From Niveispirillum sp943371025 (GTDB lineage Bacteria > Pseudomonadota > Alphaproteobacteria > Azospirillales > Azospirillaceae): a DNA stretch of 64,000 bases. Where the stretch lies: NCBI GenBank assembly GCA_943371025.1, contig CALRTC020000002.1, positions 186,001 through 250,000 on the forward strand, given 5' to 3'. The notes under the pieces are model-generated. The model was not told where the DNA came from. It saw only the letters and a program-made list of their open reading frames with translations, and made no database searches. The first letter of the stretch is position 1. Every line of letters starts with the position of its first letter. Of this stretch, positions 42,830 to 50,874 are shown piece by piece. A program made the position numbers and the translations under genes.

Positions 42830-43381
42830 TCACCCCCAATCGGCGAAGGCCTGATCCACGCTGGTGTCGGGCAGGCCGGGGATGTGGGTCCAGGACGGCT
42901 CGCCGGGCCTGGTCTGCATCATATAGGCCCAGTGGCTGAGATTGGCGGCGGCACTGCCGGCCGTCATCTGCATCAGGAAGGCCCATTGGCCCTTGTGCTG
43001 GGTCATGCGGCCCTGGCCGATGATGAAGCTGTCTGTCGACACACCCTTGGTCAGGCTGAGATCGACCCCGCCCACGGGGGAGAAGGACAGGCGCACATCG
43101 CCATCGGGCGTCACCGACCCGACAATGCTCTGATATCCCAGATCGCCGCCATTGATGCTGGCCGCGCATTGGCCGATCAGGTAGCCGGCATTGAACTCGG
43201 TGAAATACCAGAGCGTCTGGTCCTGCACCTGGGTGAAACTGGGGCTGCTTATATTCTTCTGTTCGATGGCCAGCAGATATTCCGTCGGTACGTACCAGTA
43301 GGTGCCGGCCAGCCAGGACCAGCGATCCGCGGACAGGTCCTGTTCCTGCTGCCCGCACGGTTGATCATTGCCTTGCGTCAT
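42830..43381 (-). CDS. Hypothetical protein
   Basis: The 183-residue protein is not recognised. It has no signal peptide or membrane segment. The sequence is rich in Trp, Tyr and Gly ('WSWLAGTYWYVPTEYLLAI', residues 21-39; 'QTLWYFTEFNAGYLIGQC' near 55-72), and looks like a soluble beta-sandwich or barrel of the avidin/lipocalin size class. Only two Cys are present, near 9 and 72. AAGGA lies 6 bases before the ATG at 43381; an upstream TTG is in frame. It converges with dxs, 10 bases between stops. An AT-rich palindrome lies in its upstream region. Confidence 0.6.
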   Translation of the reverse strand: MTQGNDQPCGQQEQDLSADRWSWLAGTYWYVPTEYLLAIEQKNISSPSFTQVQDQTLWYFTEFNAGYLIGQCAASINGGDLGYQSIVGSVTPDGDVRLSFSPVGGVDLSLTKGVSTDSFIIGQGRMTQHKGQWAFLMQMTAGSAAANLSHWAYMMQTRPGEPSWTHIPGLPDTSVDQAFADWG

Positions 43382-43414
43382 CCCCAATCCTTCTCAGTTA
43401 TAGGTCTTATGTTG

Positions 43415-43432
43415 ATTTATATTGGTATAAAT
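43415..43432. repeat. AT-rich palindrome in a divergent promoter region
   Basis: ATTTATA (43415-43421) and TATAAAT (43426-43432) flank TTGG. It sits 34-51 bases upstream of the minus-strand gene at 43381 and about 95 bases upstream of the plus-strand gene at 43527, so it could be an operator or hold a -10 element for either. Confidence 0.3.
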
Positions 43433-43526
43433 ATCATCACTCATCAACCATTACGATAGACAATAGGCCTTGCCTGAATGACCGGGATGGGGAACCCTGT
43501 GCCGATGACGGGGCAGGGGGCTGGCC

Positions 43527-43919
43527 ATGGGTCTTGATGTGACGCGCCGCACGATCCTGGCGGCGGGTGCGGCCATGGCGCTGGCTGGCAACGCACGGGC
43601 GGAAGGGGACGGTGGCATGTATGGATTGATCGGCCGCATGATCGCGGTTCCAGGCAAGCGCGACGAGTTGGCAACGATCCTGCTGGAAGGGACGAATGCC
43701 ATGCCGGGCTGCCTGTCCTATGTCATCGCGGCCGACCCCACCAACACCGACGCCCTGTGGATCACGGAGGTGTGGGACAGCCGCGACAGCCACGCGGCCA
43801 GCCTGAAGCTGCCGGGCGTACAGGCCGCCATCGCCAAGGGCCGGCCGATGATTGCGGGCTTCGACAGCCGGTCGGAGACGGTGCCGCTGGGCGGTCACGG
43901 GCTGGTCAAGGCGGGGTGA
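43527..43919 (+). CDS. Tat-exported antibiotic-biosynthesis-monooxygenase (ABM) domain protein
   Basis: The 130-residue protein has a short Tat-type signal ('TRRTILAAGAAMALAGNARA', residues 6-25) and one ABM ferredoxin-like domain: 'MYGLIGRMIAVPGKRDELATIL' and 'CLSYVIAADPTNTDALWITEVWDS' then 'HAASLKLPGVQAAIAKGRPMIAGFD'. The fold usually dimerises. The function of the exported members is unknown; quinol or haem-type monooxygenase activity is only family-level inference. The ribosome site AGGGGG lies 7 bases before the ATG. A REP-like element follows its stop by 17 bases. Confidence 0.85.
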   Translation: MGLDVTRRTILAAGAAMALAGNARAEGDGGMYGLIGRMIAVPGKRDELATILLEGTNAMPGCLSYVIAADPTNTDALWITEVWDSRDSHAASLKLPGVQAAIAKGRPMIAGFDSRSETVPLGGHGLVKAG

Positions 43920-43936
43920 TCCCGCCGTCATGCTCC

Positions 43937-44011
43937 TCCCTCAGGCGCCGGGCGCCGCCATCCGGCGGCTTGGCTACGCGGCACCTGCCGCGCGGCGGCA
44001 GTCGCCGCCGT
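43937..44011 (+). repeat. REP-like three-hairpin element, copy 2
   Basis: It shares 37 identical bases with 39498-39534. Then follow CGCGGC-ACCT-GCCGCG and CGGCGGC-AGTC-GCCGCCG hairpins, which match the position and loop of copy 1 but use different, compensating stem bases. It fills the space between two convergent stops (43919 and 44013). Confidence 0.75.
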
Positions 44012-44012
44012 A

Positions 44013-45161
44013 TCAGCCGAAGAAATGCCGGAAGGCCAGATCGGTGCGTACCTCGAACGCATTCTCGTAACCCAGCACGCGCCGGGCCCAATCCTTCTGG
44101 CTGTCCAGCACCTTCTTGAAGAAGGGATCGGCCGATTTGGCAGCGATGACCCGGTCCCAGGCGGCCAACTGGGCCTCCAGCACGCTGTCGGGTGTCTTCA
44201 CCACATTCACGCCCTCGGCCTTCAGCGCCTCCAGGTCCTTGGAATAGCGATCCATGGCCTTCCAGGACATGTCGGCCGATGCGCTTTCGGCCGCCACGCG
44301 CAGGATATTGCGCATCTCGTCGGGCAGACTGTCAAAGCGACGCTTGTTGAAGATGATTTCGAACATCTCGGCCGACTGGTGATAGCTGCCGACCATGTAG
44401 GTGGGGGCCACATTCTGGAAGCCCAAGGCCCGGTCGGAGGAGGGATTGTTGAATTCCGCCCCGTCCAGCAATCCCCGGTCCAGCGCCGGCACGATGTCGC
44501 CCGGCCCCATGATGGTGACGGCCACCCCCATTTCCCGGAACAGATCCGCCGCCAGCCCCACGGTACGGTAGCGCATGCCCTGCAGATCTTCTGGCCCCTT
44601 CACCTCCCGCCGGAACCAGCCCAGGGGCTGGCTGGGCATGGGGCCGGACAGGAAGCCGACCAGATTCAGTTTCAGCACCTGCTGCACCAGTTCATCATAC
44701 AGCGCCTGCCCGCCGCCATATTTGATCCAGCCCAGCATGTGGTTGGCCTTCCAGCCCAGCGAAGGCGGCGTGCCGAACAGGGAAAAGGCGGGATGGCGGT
44801 TGTACCAATAGGCGGTGACGCCGTGCCCCCCATCCAGCGCGCCGGACAGCACCGCCTCCTGCAATTGCAGCGGTCCGACGACAGCGCCCGACGGCAGCAT
44901 GTCCAGTTTCAACCGGCCGCCCGCCAGGCTGTTGACCGTGGCGGCATAGTCGCCGGCGAATTCGTGGAAGATGTCGCGGGCCGGCCAGGTGGACTGGAAC
45001 CGCAGGGTCACGGTTTCGGCCCGCGACACATTGGGCATGGAAATGCCGGCGGCTGCCGATCCCACGGCCGCCGCGGCGGCGACGCCCAGGAAACCGCGCC
45101 GCGACCTTGTGTCCTTCGCCGACGGGCGGGCGGTGGTCGTGGGCTGGCTGTCCCTGGTCAT
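44013..45161 (-). CDS. TRAP transporter solute-binding protein (DctP/TakP type)
   Basis: The 382-residue protein has a Tat-like signal ('SRRGFLGVAAAAAVGSAAAG', residues 20-39) and the DctP domain: 'LRFQSTWPARDIFHEFAGDYAATV', 'VVGPLQLQEAVLSGALDGGHG', 'GMRYRTVGLAADLFREMG' and 'GAEFNNPSSDRALGFQNVAPTYM'. It captures an organic acid, perhaps a 2-oxoacid as in TakP, in the periplasm. The membrane subunits DctQ and DctM are not in this window, so it is an orphan here. AGGAAAG precedes the ATG. It is divergent from the desaturase, with a 234-base spacer holding a palindrome. Confidence 0.9.
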   Translation of the reverse strand: MTRDSQPTTTARPSAKDTRSRRGFLGVAAAAAVGSAAAGISMPNVSRAETVTLRFQSTWPARDIFHEFAGDYAATVNSLAGGRLKLDMLPSGAVVGPLQLQEAVLSGALDGGHGVTAYWYNRHPAFSLFGTPPSLGWKANHMLGWIKYGGGQALYDELVQQVLKLNLVGFLSGPMPSQPLGWFRREVKGPEDLQGMRYRTVGLAADLFREMGVAVTIMGPGDIVPALDRGLLDGAEFNNPSSDRALGFQNVAPTYMVGSYHQSAEMFEIIFNKRRFDSLPDEMRNILRVAAESASADMSWKAMDRYSKDLEALKAEGVNVVKTPDSVLEAQLAAWDRVIAAKSADPFFKKVLDSQKDWARRVLGYENAFEVRTDLAFRHFFG

Positions 45162-45210
45162 GCGTCGCTTTCCTGCGGTTCGTTCCGGCTGGGCGGATGC
45201 TAGCTTTGTT

Positions 45211-45226
45211 TTTGAATTCGTTCAAA
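45211..45226. promoter_or_regulatory. Palindrome between the TRAP-binding-protein and desaturase genes
   Basis: TTTGAA (45211-45216) and TTCAAA (45221-45226) flank TTCG. TetR-family lipid regulators often bind palindromes of this size. It lies 50-65 bases upstream of the TRAP gene and about 170 upstream of the desaturase start. Confidence 0.3.
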
Positions 45227-45395
45227 TTTCTGTGCATTGCGGCAGAGAAAAGGATGCGCCGCACCATGGCTCGGCCTGACCGAAAGAACCCGTCCGAAAG
45301 AGATGGTTTCAGCACCGCCGATTGATTTTGCTCAACCGCTGCCCCGGCCCCTCATGCTATGATGTTGCGTCTTTTCTGTACGGAGTCTCCGATCA

Positions 45396-46613
45396 GTGAC
45401 CTCGCCTGCCCATCCCGGACGCGAACCCGCCCCGCGCCCCGCTGCTTCCGCTGAACCCGCCCTGAACTCGGCGGATGAGAAGATTCAGTACGGCACCATG
45501 ATCCCCTTCATCCTGGTCCATGTCGCCTGCCTGGGCGCCATCTGGACGGGGGTGGCGTGGCAGCATGTGGTGCTGGCGCTGGTCCTGTACGGTGCCCGCA
45601 TGTTCGGGATCACGGGCGGCTATCACCGCTACTTCTCCCACCGGTCCTACAAGACCGGCCGCGTCGTGCAGTTCCTGCTGGCCTTCCTGGCGCAAAGCTC
45701 GGCCCAGCGCGGGGCCTTGTGGTGGGCGGCGACCCATCGCCACCACCATAAATATTCCGACACGGAACTGGACGTGCATTCGCCGCGTCACAAGGGCTTC
45801 TTCTATGCCCATCTGGGCTGGGTGTTCACGGCCAAGCATGAAAAGGCCGATTACCGCACCATCGGCGACCTGACCAAGTATCCCGAACTGGTCTGGCTGG
45901 ACCGGCATTATTACTTCCCGGCCATCATCCTGGGCTTTGCCACCTGGGCCCTGTTCGGCTGGGGCGGCCTGATCGTCGGCTTCTTCTGGAGCACGGTGGC
46001 CCTTTACCACGCCACTTTCTGCATCAATTCGCTGGCCCATGTCATGGGCCGCCCGCGCTATCTGACGGGTGACGACAGCCGCAACAACTGGCTGCTGGCC
46101 ATCGCCACCATGGGCGAGGGCTGGCACAACAACCATCACCATTATCAGTCGGCCGCCCGTCAGGGCTTCCGCTGGTGGGAGATCGACACCTCCTACTACA
46201 TCATCAAGATCATGCAGGGTCTGCGTCTGGTCTGGGACGTGCACGAGCCGCCGGCCTCGGTGGTGCGCAACGAACAGCGCCTGGGCACCAAGGTGATCGA
46301 GGCTGCCGCGGCCCAGCTGGCTGCCAGCTTCCAGGTGGAAAAGCTGACGGCCCAGGTGCGTGAGGCGCTGGCCCAGACCCCGACCATGGCGGAGATCGAG
46401 GAGCGCGTGCGCCAGGCCCATGAGAACGCCAAGGTCCGGCTGGAGGCCATGGTCGCTAATATCCAGCTGCCGCACCTGCCGACCACCGACGAGTTGCGCC
46501 AGCGCGCGTCGAAGATGTTCGTCCGCACGCCCAGCATGGACGATATTGTGGAGCGCGCCCGCCAGATCCTGGTGGCCAATGTCTGCACCCGTCTGGCCGG
46601 GATGCCCGCCTGA
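45396..46613 (+). CDS. Membrane fatty-acid (acyl-CoA/acyl-lipid) desaturase with C-terminal repeat extension
   Basis: The 405-residue protein is a di-iron membrane desaturase with all three His boxes: HRYFSH (77-82), HRHHH (114-118) and HNNHH near 244-249. Four membrane helices surround them ('TMIPFILVHVACLGAIWTGV', and 'FPAIILGFATWALFGWGGLIVGFF'). It would place a cis double bond, probably delta-9, in fatty acids. An extra ~90 residues after the catalytic part contain three related units: 'TPTMAEIEERVRQ', 'LPTTDELRQRASK' and 'TPSMDDIVERARQ'. I have not seen this in ordinary desaturases. The start is GTG (45396) after GGAG. A nested stem structure follows. Confidence 0.88.
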   Translation: MTSPAHPGREPAPRPAASAEPALNSADEKIQYGTMIPFILVHVACLGAIWTGVAWQHVVLALVLYGARMFGITGGYHRYFSHRSYKTGRVVQFLLAFLAQSSAQRGALWWAATHRHHHKYSDTELDVHSPRHKGFFYAHLGWVFTAKHEKADYRTIGDLTKYPELVWLDRHYYFPAIILGFATWALFGWGGLIVGFFWSTVALYHATFCINSLAHVMGRPRYLTGDDSRNNWLLAIATMGEGWHNNHHHYQSAARQGFRWWEIDTSYYIIKIMQGLRLVWDVHEPPASVVRNEQRLGTKVIEAAAAQLAASFQVEKLTAQVREALAQTPTMAEIEERVRQAHENAKVRLEAMVANIQLPHLPTTDELRQRASKMFVRTPSMDDIVERARQILVANVCTRLAGMPA

Positions 46614-46629
46614 CCTGATGGCAATGACC

Positions 46630-46663
46630 CGGGGTGGATGGGGATTATCCCCTGTCCACCCCG
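46630..46663 (+). repeat. Large palindrome after the desaturase gene
   Basis: CGGGGTGGA (46630-46638) and its complement (46655-46663) flank an inner GGGGAT/ATCCCC arm. No T run follows, so it may protect the transcript or act with the terminator downstream. Confidence 0.5.
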
Positions 46664-46728
46664 CGTCGCCAACGGGAGGCGCATATCCGACCCGTTGAAA
46701 TTACCACTGCCTTTCCTCTTCCCCTTCA

Positions 46729-46777
46729 GGGTGCCCGGGCGTTAGGTTAACGCCTTAGGGGCGCCCTTTTGATTTTT
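46729..46777 (+). terminator. Nested hairpin with T run: terminator or attenuator
   Basis: The outer stem GGGTGCC (46729-46735) with GGCGCCC (46760-46766) encloses GGCGTTA-GGT-TAACGCC (46738-46754). TTTTGATTTTT follows. It would end desaturase transcripts, but the next gene starts only 15 bases further on, so it may also act as an attenuator in that gene's leader. Confidence 0.7.
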
Positions 46778-46791
46778 ATGGATGCATGACG

Positions 46792-47094
46792 ATGACCCGT
46801 CTTACCACTACGCTGCTGTTGGCCGCGGCATTGATCGCCGCGCCGGCCACGGCCCTGGCCCAGTCGGCTCCGGCCGGTCAGGCCGCCCCGTCGAATGCGC
46901 CGAAGGTCAGTGGCTCCGCCGCCGGTGCGCAGAAGGCCAGCTTCTTCTCTTCCGGCAATCTGGTGCCGATGGCCGGCGTGGCCGCCGTTGCCGCTGCCGG
47001 CGTGATCGCCGCGACCGTGGGCGGTGGCGATGATGAAGCCGGCCCGCCGGTTGCCACCAGCACGACCACCAGCACGGCCACCACGACGCAGTAA
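46792..47094 (+). CDS. Small exported protein with Ala/Gly-rich membrane segment
   Basis: The 100-residue product has a signal peptide (residues 1-24, 'LLLAAALIAAPATALA'), a linker, and then a Val/Ala/Gly-rich hydrophobic segment ('LVPMAGVAAVAAAGVIAATVGGGDD', near 58-82) and a Thr/Ser tail. It may insert in a membrane or be a secreted oligomer; many alphaproteobacteria encode such short proteins with no known role. GGAT precedes the ATG at 46792; an ATG two codons earlier is also in frame. It directly follows the nested hairpin. Confidence 0.6.
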   Translation: MTRLTTTLLLAAALIAAPATALAQSAPAGQAAPSNAPKVSGSAAGAQKASFFSSGNLVPMAGVAAVAAAGVIAATVGGGDDEAGPPVATSTTTSTATTTQ

Positions 47095-47121
47095 CGTCCG
47101 GTCAAAGGCTGCTTTATCGAC

Positions 47122-47152
47122 AACCCCGCCATCTCCGGATGGCGGGGTTTGT
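47122..47152 (+). terminator. Terminator of the small exported protein gene
   Basis: A perfect 12-bp stem (AACCCCGCCATC with its complement) has a TCCG tetraloop and TTTGTT after it. Confidence 0.9.
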
Positions 47153-47446
47153 TATTTCACTGACAAGGGCCCTGATCAAGCCACTCATTTCCGGGTGGAA
47201 ACGATCCTTCTTTCGTTAATGGAAAGTTGCAATAAAATCACCCTTCTGGTCGGACGTGCGTTGCCATTTACGAAATGACACCGGTATCGTGCAATGTGCC
47301 TAAAATTGTCTGGAATATTATGGCGGAATTTCGAACCATCATTGGGATGCATAATGAGTATGGTGGTGTTCTCATATGTAATTAGCGGTTAATCTATAAT
47401 AAACTCTTGGCTGATATTGCCTTCCCGCTCAGAAAAGGGGATCGGC
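47153..47446 (+). other. AT-rich spacer before the chemoreceptor gene
   Basis: This spacer of about 290 bases holds no convincing gene. It is more AT-rich than the rest of the window. A perfect -10 hexamer TATAAT (47395-47400) lies 47 bases before the chemoreceptor start; 17 bases upstream of it only TCATAT is found, a poor -35, so an activator may be needed. Confidence 0.5.
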
Positions 47447-49522
47447 ATGCGCATTAAATCGCTGTTCATATTGTGTCTGTCTGTCGCGGGGGCCATCGCG
47501 GTTGCCATGGGGCTGTTCCTGGTGGGCGAACAGTTCGGCCGATATCGTGATGCCAGTGCAGCCCATGACCAGGTCAAAACCCTGACGGGTGTCGCCCTGG
47601 CGCTGGAGGGGCTGACGCTGGAGCGTGGTCCCTTGAACGTGGCACTGCAGAGCGACCTGCCGATGTCCGATGCTTCCCGCCAGGAGCTGGAAGCCTTGTC
47701 AGCCAAGGCCGAGGCGGGTCTGAAGCGCATGGATGTGGAACTGGCCGGACTGCCGGAAGCTGCCAGATACATGTCCTTGTACACCCCGGTGAAGGAGCGG
47801 CTGCTGGCCCTGCGCACCCAGGCGCGGGCGCAGATTGCCAAACCGAAGGCCGACCGTGACCCCGCCTTCGTGAAAGATTACGCCACGACGGCCGCCCGCA
47901 TGGTGGGCGAACTCACCCCATTGCTGGACCGGCTGGAAACGGCGATCGCCGCCGGCAGTCCCCAGGCCGGCGACTACATTTCCACCGCCCGGCTGGCCAT
48001 GGATCTGCGCACTGCGGCCGGCAACAAGGGGCTGGCCATGACCAATCTTGTTGCGGCCACGACGACGGCCACACCCGCCAGTCTGGAAAGGCTGGTTGAC
48101 CTCGGCGCGCGCATTGACGAGATCTGGCGCCGGCTGAAGCAACAGGCCGCACAGACGGAAAATCCCGGTGCCCTGGCGGCATCCATGGCCACGGTGGATC
48201 AGGAATATTTCACCAAGGGACAGGCCCTGTTCAAGGATGTGGAAGCGGCCGCCCGCGCCGATGGCAAGCAGTCGATGGAACTGGTGCCGTTCCGCAAGCA
48301 GCAGACGGGTTACCTGCAAAGCATCATGTCGATCCGCGACGCCGCCTTCGGCGAGGCCGATCTCTATCTGACGGAAGAGATGGCGGCGGCACGGAACAAC
48401 CTGATCGCCGTTCTGCTGCTGACCTTGGGCGTCGCCGCGGCTGTCGTTGGGCTGGGGGCGCTGTTCACCCGCCGCGTCGTGCTGCCGCTGGGTGGCCTGA
48501 CCGACATTATCGGCCGTATGGCCGCCAATGACCTGGCTGTCGCCATTCCCGGTGCCGACCGCACGGACGAGGTGGGCGATATCGCCCGCGGTCTTGCCGT
48601 GTTCCGGGAGGGGGCGTTGGAGCGCCAGCGTCTGGAGGAGGCGGCGCGGCTGGAGCGGCAGGCCCGCGAGCAGCGCGTGGCCCGTGTTGAGCAACTGATT
48701 GCGCAGTTCGAACGGCAGGTGGCCGACGTTCTGTCGTCGGTCGGCCATTCCGCCCAGGACCTGGACCGCACCGCGCACGGCATGTCGGGCATCGCGTCCG
48801 ACACCAGCCAGCAACTGGCGGCGTCGGCGGCGGCGTCGGAGCAGACCTCCGCGAACGTGCAGACGGTGGCGGCGGCGGCAGAGGAGCTGGCATCGTCCAG
48901 CCAGGAGATCGGTCGCCAGGTGACGGAAAGTGCCGCCATCGCGGGTACCGCCGTGGGCGAGGTGGCGCGCGCCGACAATACCGTGCGCGGTCTGGCCGAT
49001 GCGGCGCGGCGCATCGGCGATGTGGTCGGCCTGATCCAGCAGATCGCGGGTCAGACCAACCTTCTGGCGCTAAATGCCACGATCGAGGCAGCGCGTGCCG
49101 GAGAGGCCGGCAAGGGCTTCGCCGTGGTCGCGTCGGAGGTGAAGGGCCTGGCCAACCAGACCGCCCGGGCCACGGAGGACATTTCCAGCCAGATCACGGA
49201 AATCCAGGGCGCCACCAACGCCGTGGTCCAGGCCATGTCCGGCGTGGGGCGCACCATCGAACGTGTCAGCGAGATCGCCACCACCATCGCCGCGGCTGTG
49301 GAGGAACAGGGTGTGGCGACAGCGGAAATTGCCCGCAATGTCCAGCAGGCGGCCCAGGGCTCGCAGTCCGTTTCCGAAGGTCTGGCGCAGGTCACCCACG
49401 GCGCCCAGAAGACGGGGGAGGCGGCGGGCAGCGTGCTGGGCGCATCGGGCGACCTGTCGCGCAATGCCGCCACCCTGCGCCAGGAAATCGTGGACTTCCT
49501 GGCGGGCATCCGCGCCGCCTGA
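47447..49522 (+). CDS. Methyl-accepting chemotaxis protein
   Basis: The 691-residue receptor has TM1 (about 5-26), a periplasmic four-helix-type sensor of ~290 residues, TM2 (about 317-338), HAMP (340-395, 'RRVVLPLGGLTDIIGRMAANDL') and a cytoplasmic signalling hairpin. The conserved tip 'GQTNLLALNATIEAARAGEAGKGFAVVA' is at about 533-560 and contacts CheA/CheW. No CheB/R-tethering pentapeptide is visible at the C-terminus. The ligand is unknown. AAGGGG precedes the ATG at 47447; the frame opens ten codons earlier. It is a lone gene, with no che cluster nearby. Confidence 0.93.
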   Translation: MRIKSLFILCLSVAGAIAVAMGLFLVGEQFGRYRDASAAHDQVKTLTGVALALEGLTLERGPLNVALQSDLPMSDASRQELEALSAKAEAGLKRMDVELAGLPEAARYMSLYTPVKERLLALRTQARAQIAKPKADRDPAFVKDYATTAARMVGELTPLLDRLETAIAAGSPQAGDYISTARLAMDLRTAAGNKGLAMTNLVAATTTATPASLERLVDLGARIDEIWRRLKQQAAQTENPGALAASMATVDQEYFTKGQALFKDVEAAARADGKQSMELVPFRKQQTGYLQSIMSIRDAAFGEADLYLTEEMAAARNNLIAVLLLTLGVAAAVVGLGALFTRRVVLPLGGLTDIIGRMAANDLAVAIPGADRTDEVGDIARGLAVFREGALERQRLEEAARLERQAREQRVARVEQLIAQFERQVADVLSSVGHSAQDLDRTAHGMSGIASDTSQQLAASAAASEQTSANVQTVAAAAEELASSSQEIGRQVTESAAIAGTAVGEVARADNTVRGLADAARRIGDVVGLIQQIAGQTNLLALNATIEAARAGEAGKGFAVVASEVKGLANQTARATEDISSQITEIQGATNAVVQAMSGVGRTIERVSEIATTIAAAVEEQGVATAEIARNVQQAAQGSQSVSEGLAQVTHGAQKTGEAAGSVLGASGDLSRNAATLRQEIVDFLAGIRAA

Positions 49523-49597
49523 CGCCGCGCAAGCATCCCGTTCCCAAGCCCCGCCGGCGCCCCCCGCCGGCGGGGCTTCGTCATTGCGGGGGCCGGC

Positions 49598-50776
49598 ATG
49601 GCAAGAAAGCGGTCGCCGCCCGGCCTGCCGCCGGGATATGAAGAAGCCATGGAACAGACTGACGATCTTGAAATCTATGTGGTGACGACACCGGGCCTGG
49701 AAATTCCGCTGGCGGCGGAAATGCGGGAACGGGGCTTTGCCGATCCCAAGCCGGGCAAGGGCGGCGTCACCACGCGCGGCACCTGGGCCGATGTCTGGCG
49801 CGCGAACCTGCAATTGCGCGGGGCTGCCCGCGTGCTGGCGCGTATCGGGTCCTTCCGGGCGATGCATCTGGCCCAGTTGGACAAGCGTGCCCACAAATTC
49901 CCCTGGTCCGACATCCTGCGCCCCGATCAGCCGGTGCGGGTGGAGGCCAGTTGCAACAAATCCCGCATCTATCACGCCGGTGCCGCGGCCCAGCGCGTGA
50001 CGCGCGCCATTCAGGAGACGCTGGGGGCGCCGATCGACGACAAGGCGGAGATCGTCGTCAAGCTGCGCATCGATGATGATCTGGCGATCTTCAGCATCGA
50101 TACCTCGGGGGAGGCGCTGCACAAGCGCGGGTACAAGGAAGCGGTGAACAAGGCCCCGATGCGGGAGAATCTGGCCGCCATGTTCCTGCGCCAGTGCGGC
50201 TATACCGGCACGGAACCCGTGGTCGACCCCATGTGCGGGTCCGGCACCTTTGTCATTGAGGCCGCCGAGATTGCCCTGGGCCTGAACCCCGGCCGCGCCC
50301 GCTCCTTTGCGTTCGAGACTCTGGCCAATTTCGACCCGGCTGCCTGGGACGCGATGCGGACAGCCGGGGCCGGTACCACCCCGCCGCCGGGCGTGCGCTT
50401 CTGTGGCAGCGACCGCGATGCCGGCGCCATCAAGATGAGCGCGGCCAACGCGGAGCGGGCCGGCGTGGCCGCCCTGACCCATTTCCAGTGCCACGCCATC
50501 AGCGACCTGAACCCGCCCGAAGGGCCCCCCGGCCTGGTCATCGTCAACCCGCCCTATGGCGGCCGCATCGGCGACACCCGCCAGCTCTATGGTCTCTACG
50601 GCACCTTGGGCAAGGTCCTGCTGAACCGCTTCCGCGGCTGGCGCGTCGGCATCATCACCAACGAACCGGCCCTGGCCAAGGTCACCGAACTGCCCTTCCT
50701 GCCGGTGGGCGGATCGGTCCTGCATGGCGGGCTGCCCGTGGTTTTGTACCGGACGGGGGTGCTGGGTGGGGTGTGA
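49598..50776 (+). CDS. THUMP-domain class I SAM methyltransferase (RlmL/TrmN type)
   Basis: The 392-residue protein has a THUMP RNA-binding domain (about 60-180, 'RVEASCNKSRIYHAGAAAQRV') and a SAM-dependent N2-guanine methyltransferase domain with motif I 'VDPMCGSGTFVIEAA' (near 208) and the catalytic 'IVNPPYGGRIGD' (near 315). It resembles the N-terminal half of RlmL, which methylates G2445 of 23S rRNA; the C-terminal RlmK-type half is absent, as in most alphaproteobacteria. A start at 49649 (MEQTDDLEIYV) is equally possible. It is likely monocistronic. Confidence 0.88.
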   Translation: MARKRSPPGLPPGYEEAMEQTDDLEIYVVTTPGLEIPLAAEMRERGFADPKPGKGGVTTRGTWADVWRANLQLRGAARVLARIGSFRAMHLAQLDKRAHKFPWSDILRPDQPVRVEASCNKSRIYHAGAAAQRVTRAIQETLGAPIDDKAEIVVKLRIDDDLAIFSIDTSGEALHKRGYKEAVNKAPMRENLAAMFLRQCGYTGTEPVVDPMCGSGTFVIEAAEIALGLNPGRARSFAFETLANFDPAAWDAMRTAGAGTTPPPGVRFCGSDRDAGAIKMSAANAERAGVAALTHFQCHAISDLNPPEGPPGLVIVNPPYGGRIGDTRQLYGLYGTLGKVLLNRFRGWRVGIITNEPALAKVTELPFLPVGGSVLHGGLPVVLYRTGVLGGV

Positions 50777-50874
50777 CGGGGTGAACGCTTCTCCTGGCAT
50801 CAATTGAAGCGATCGTCCAATACGCCAGCGGATGTACTATAATGCCGTTCGTTTCAGATGAGGGAGGCGTTTGC

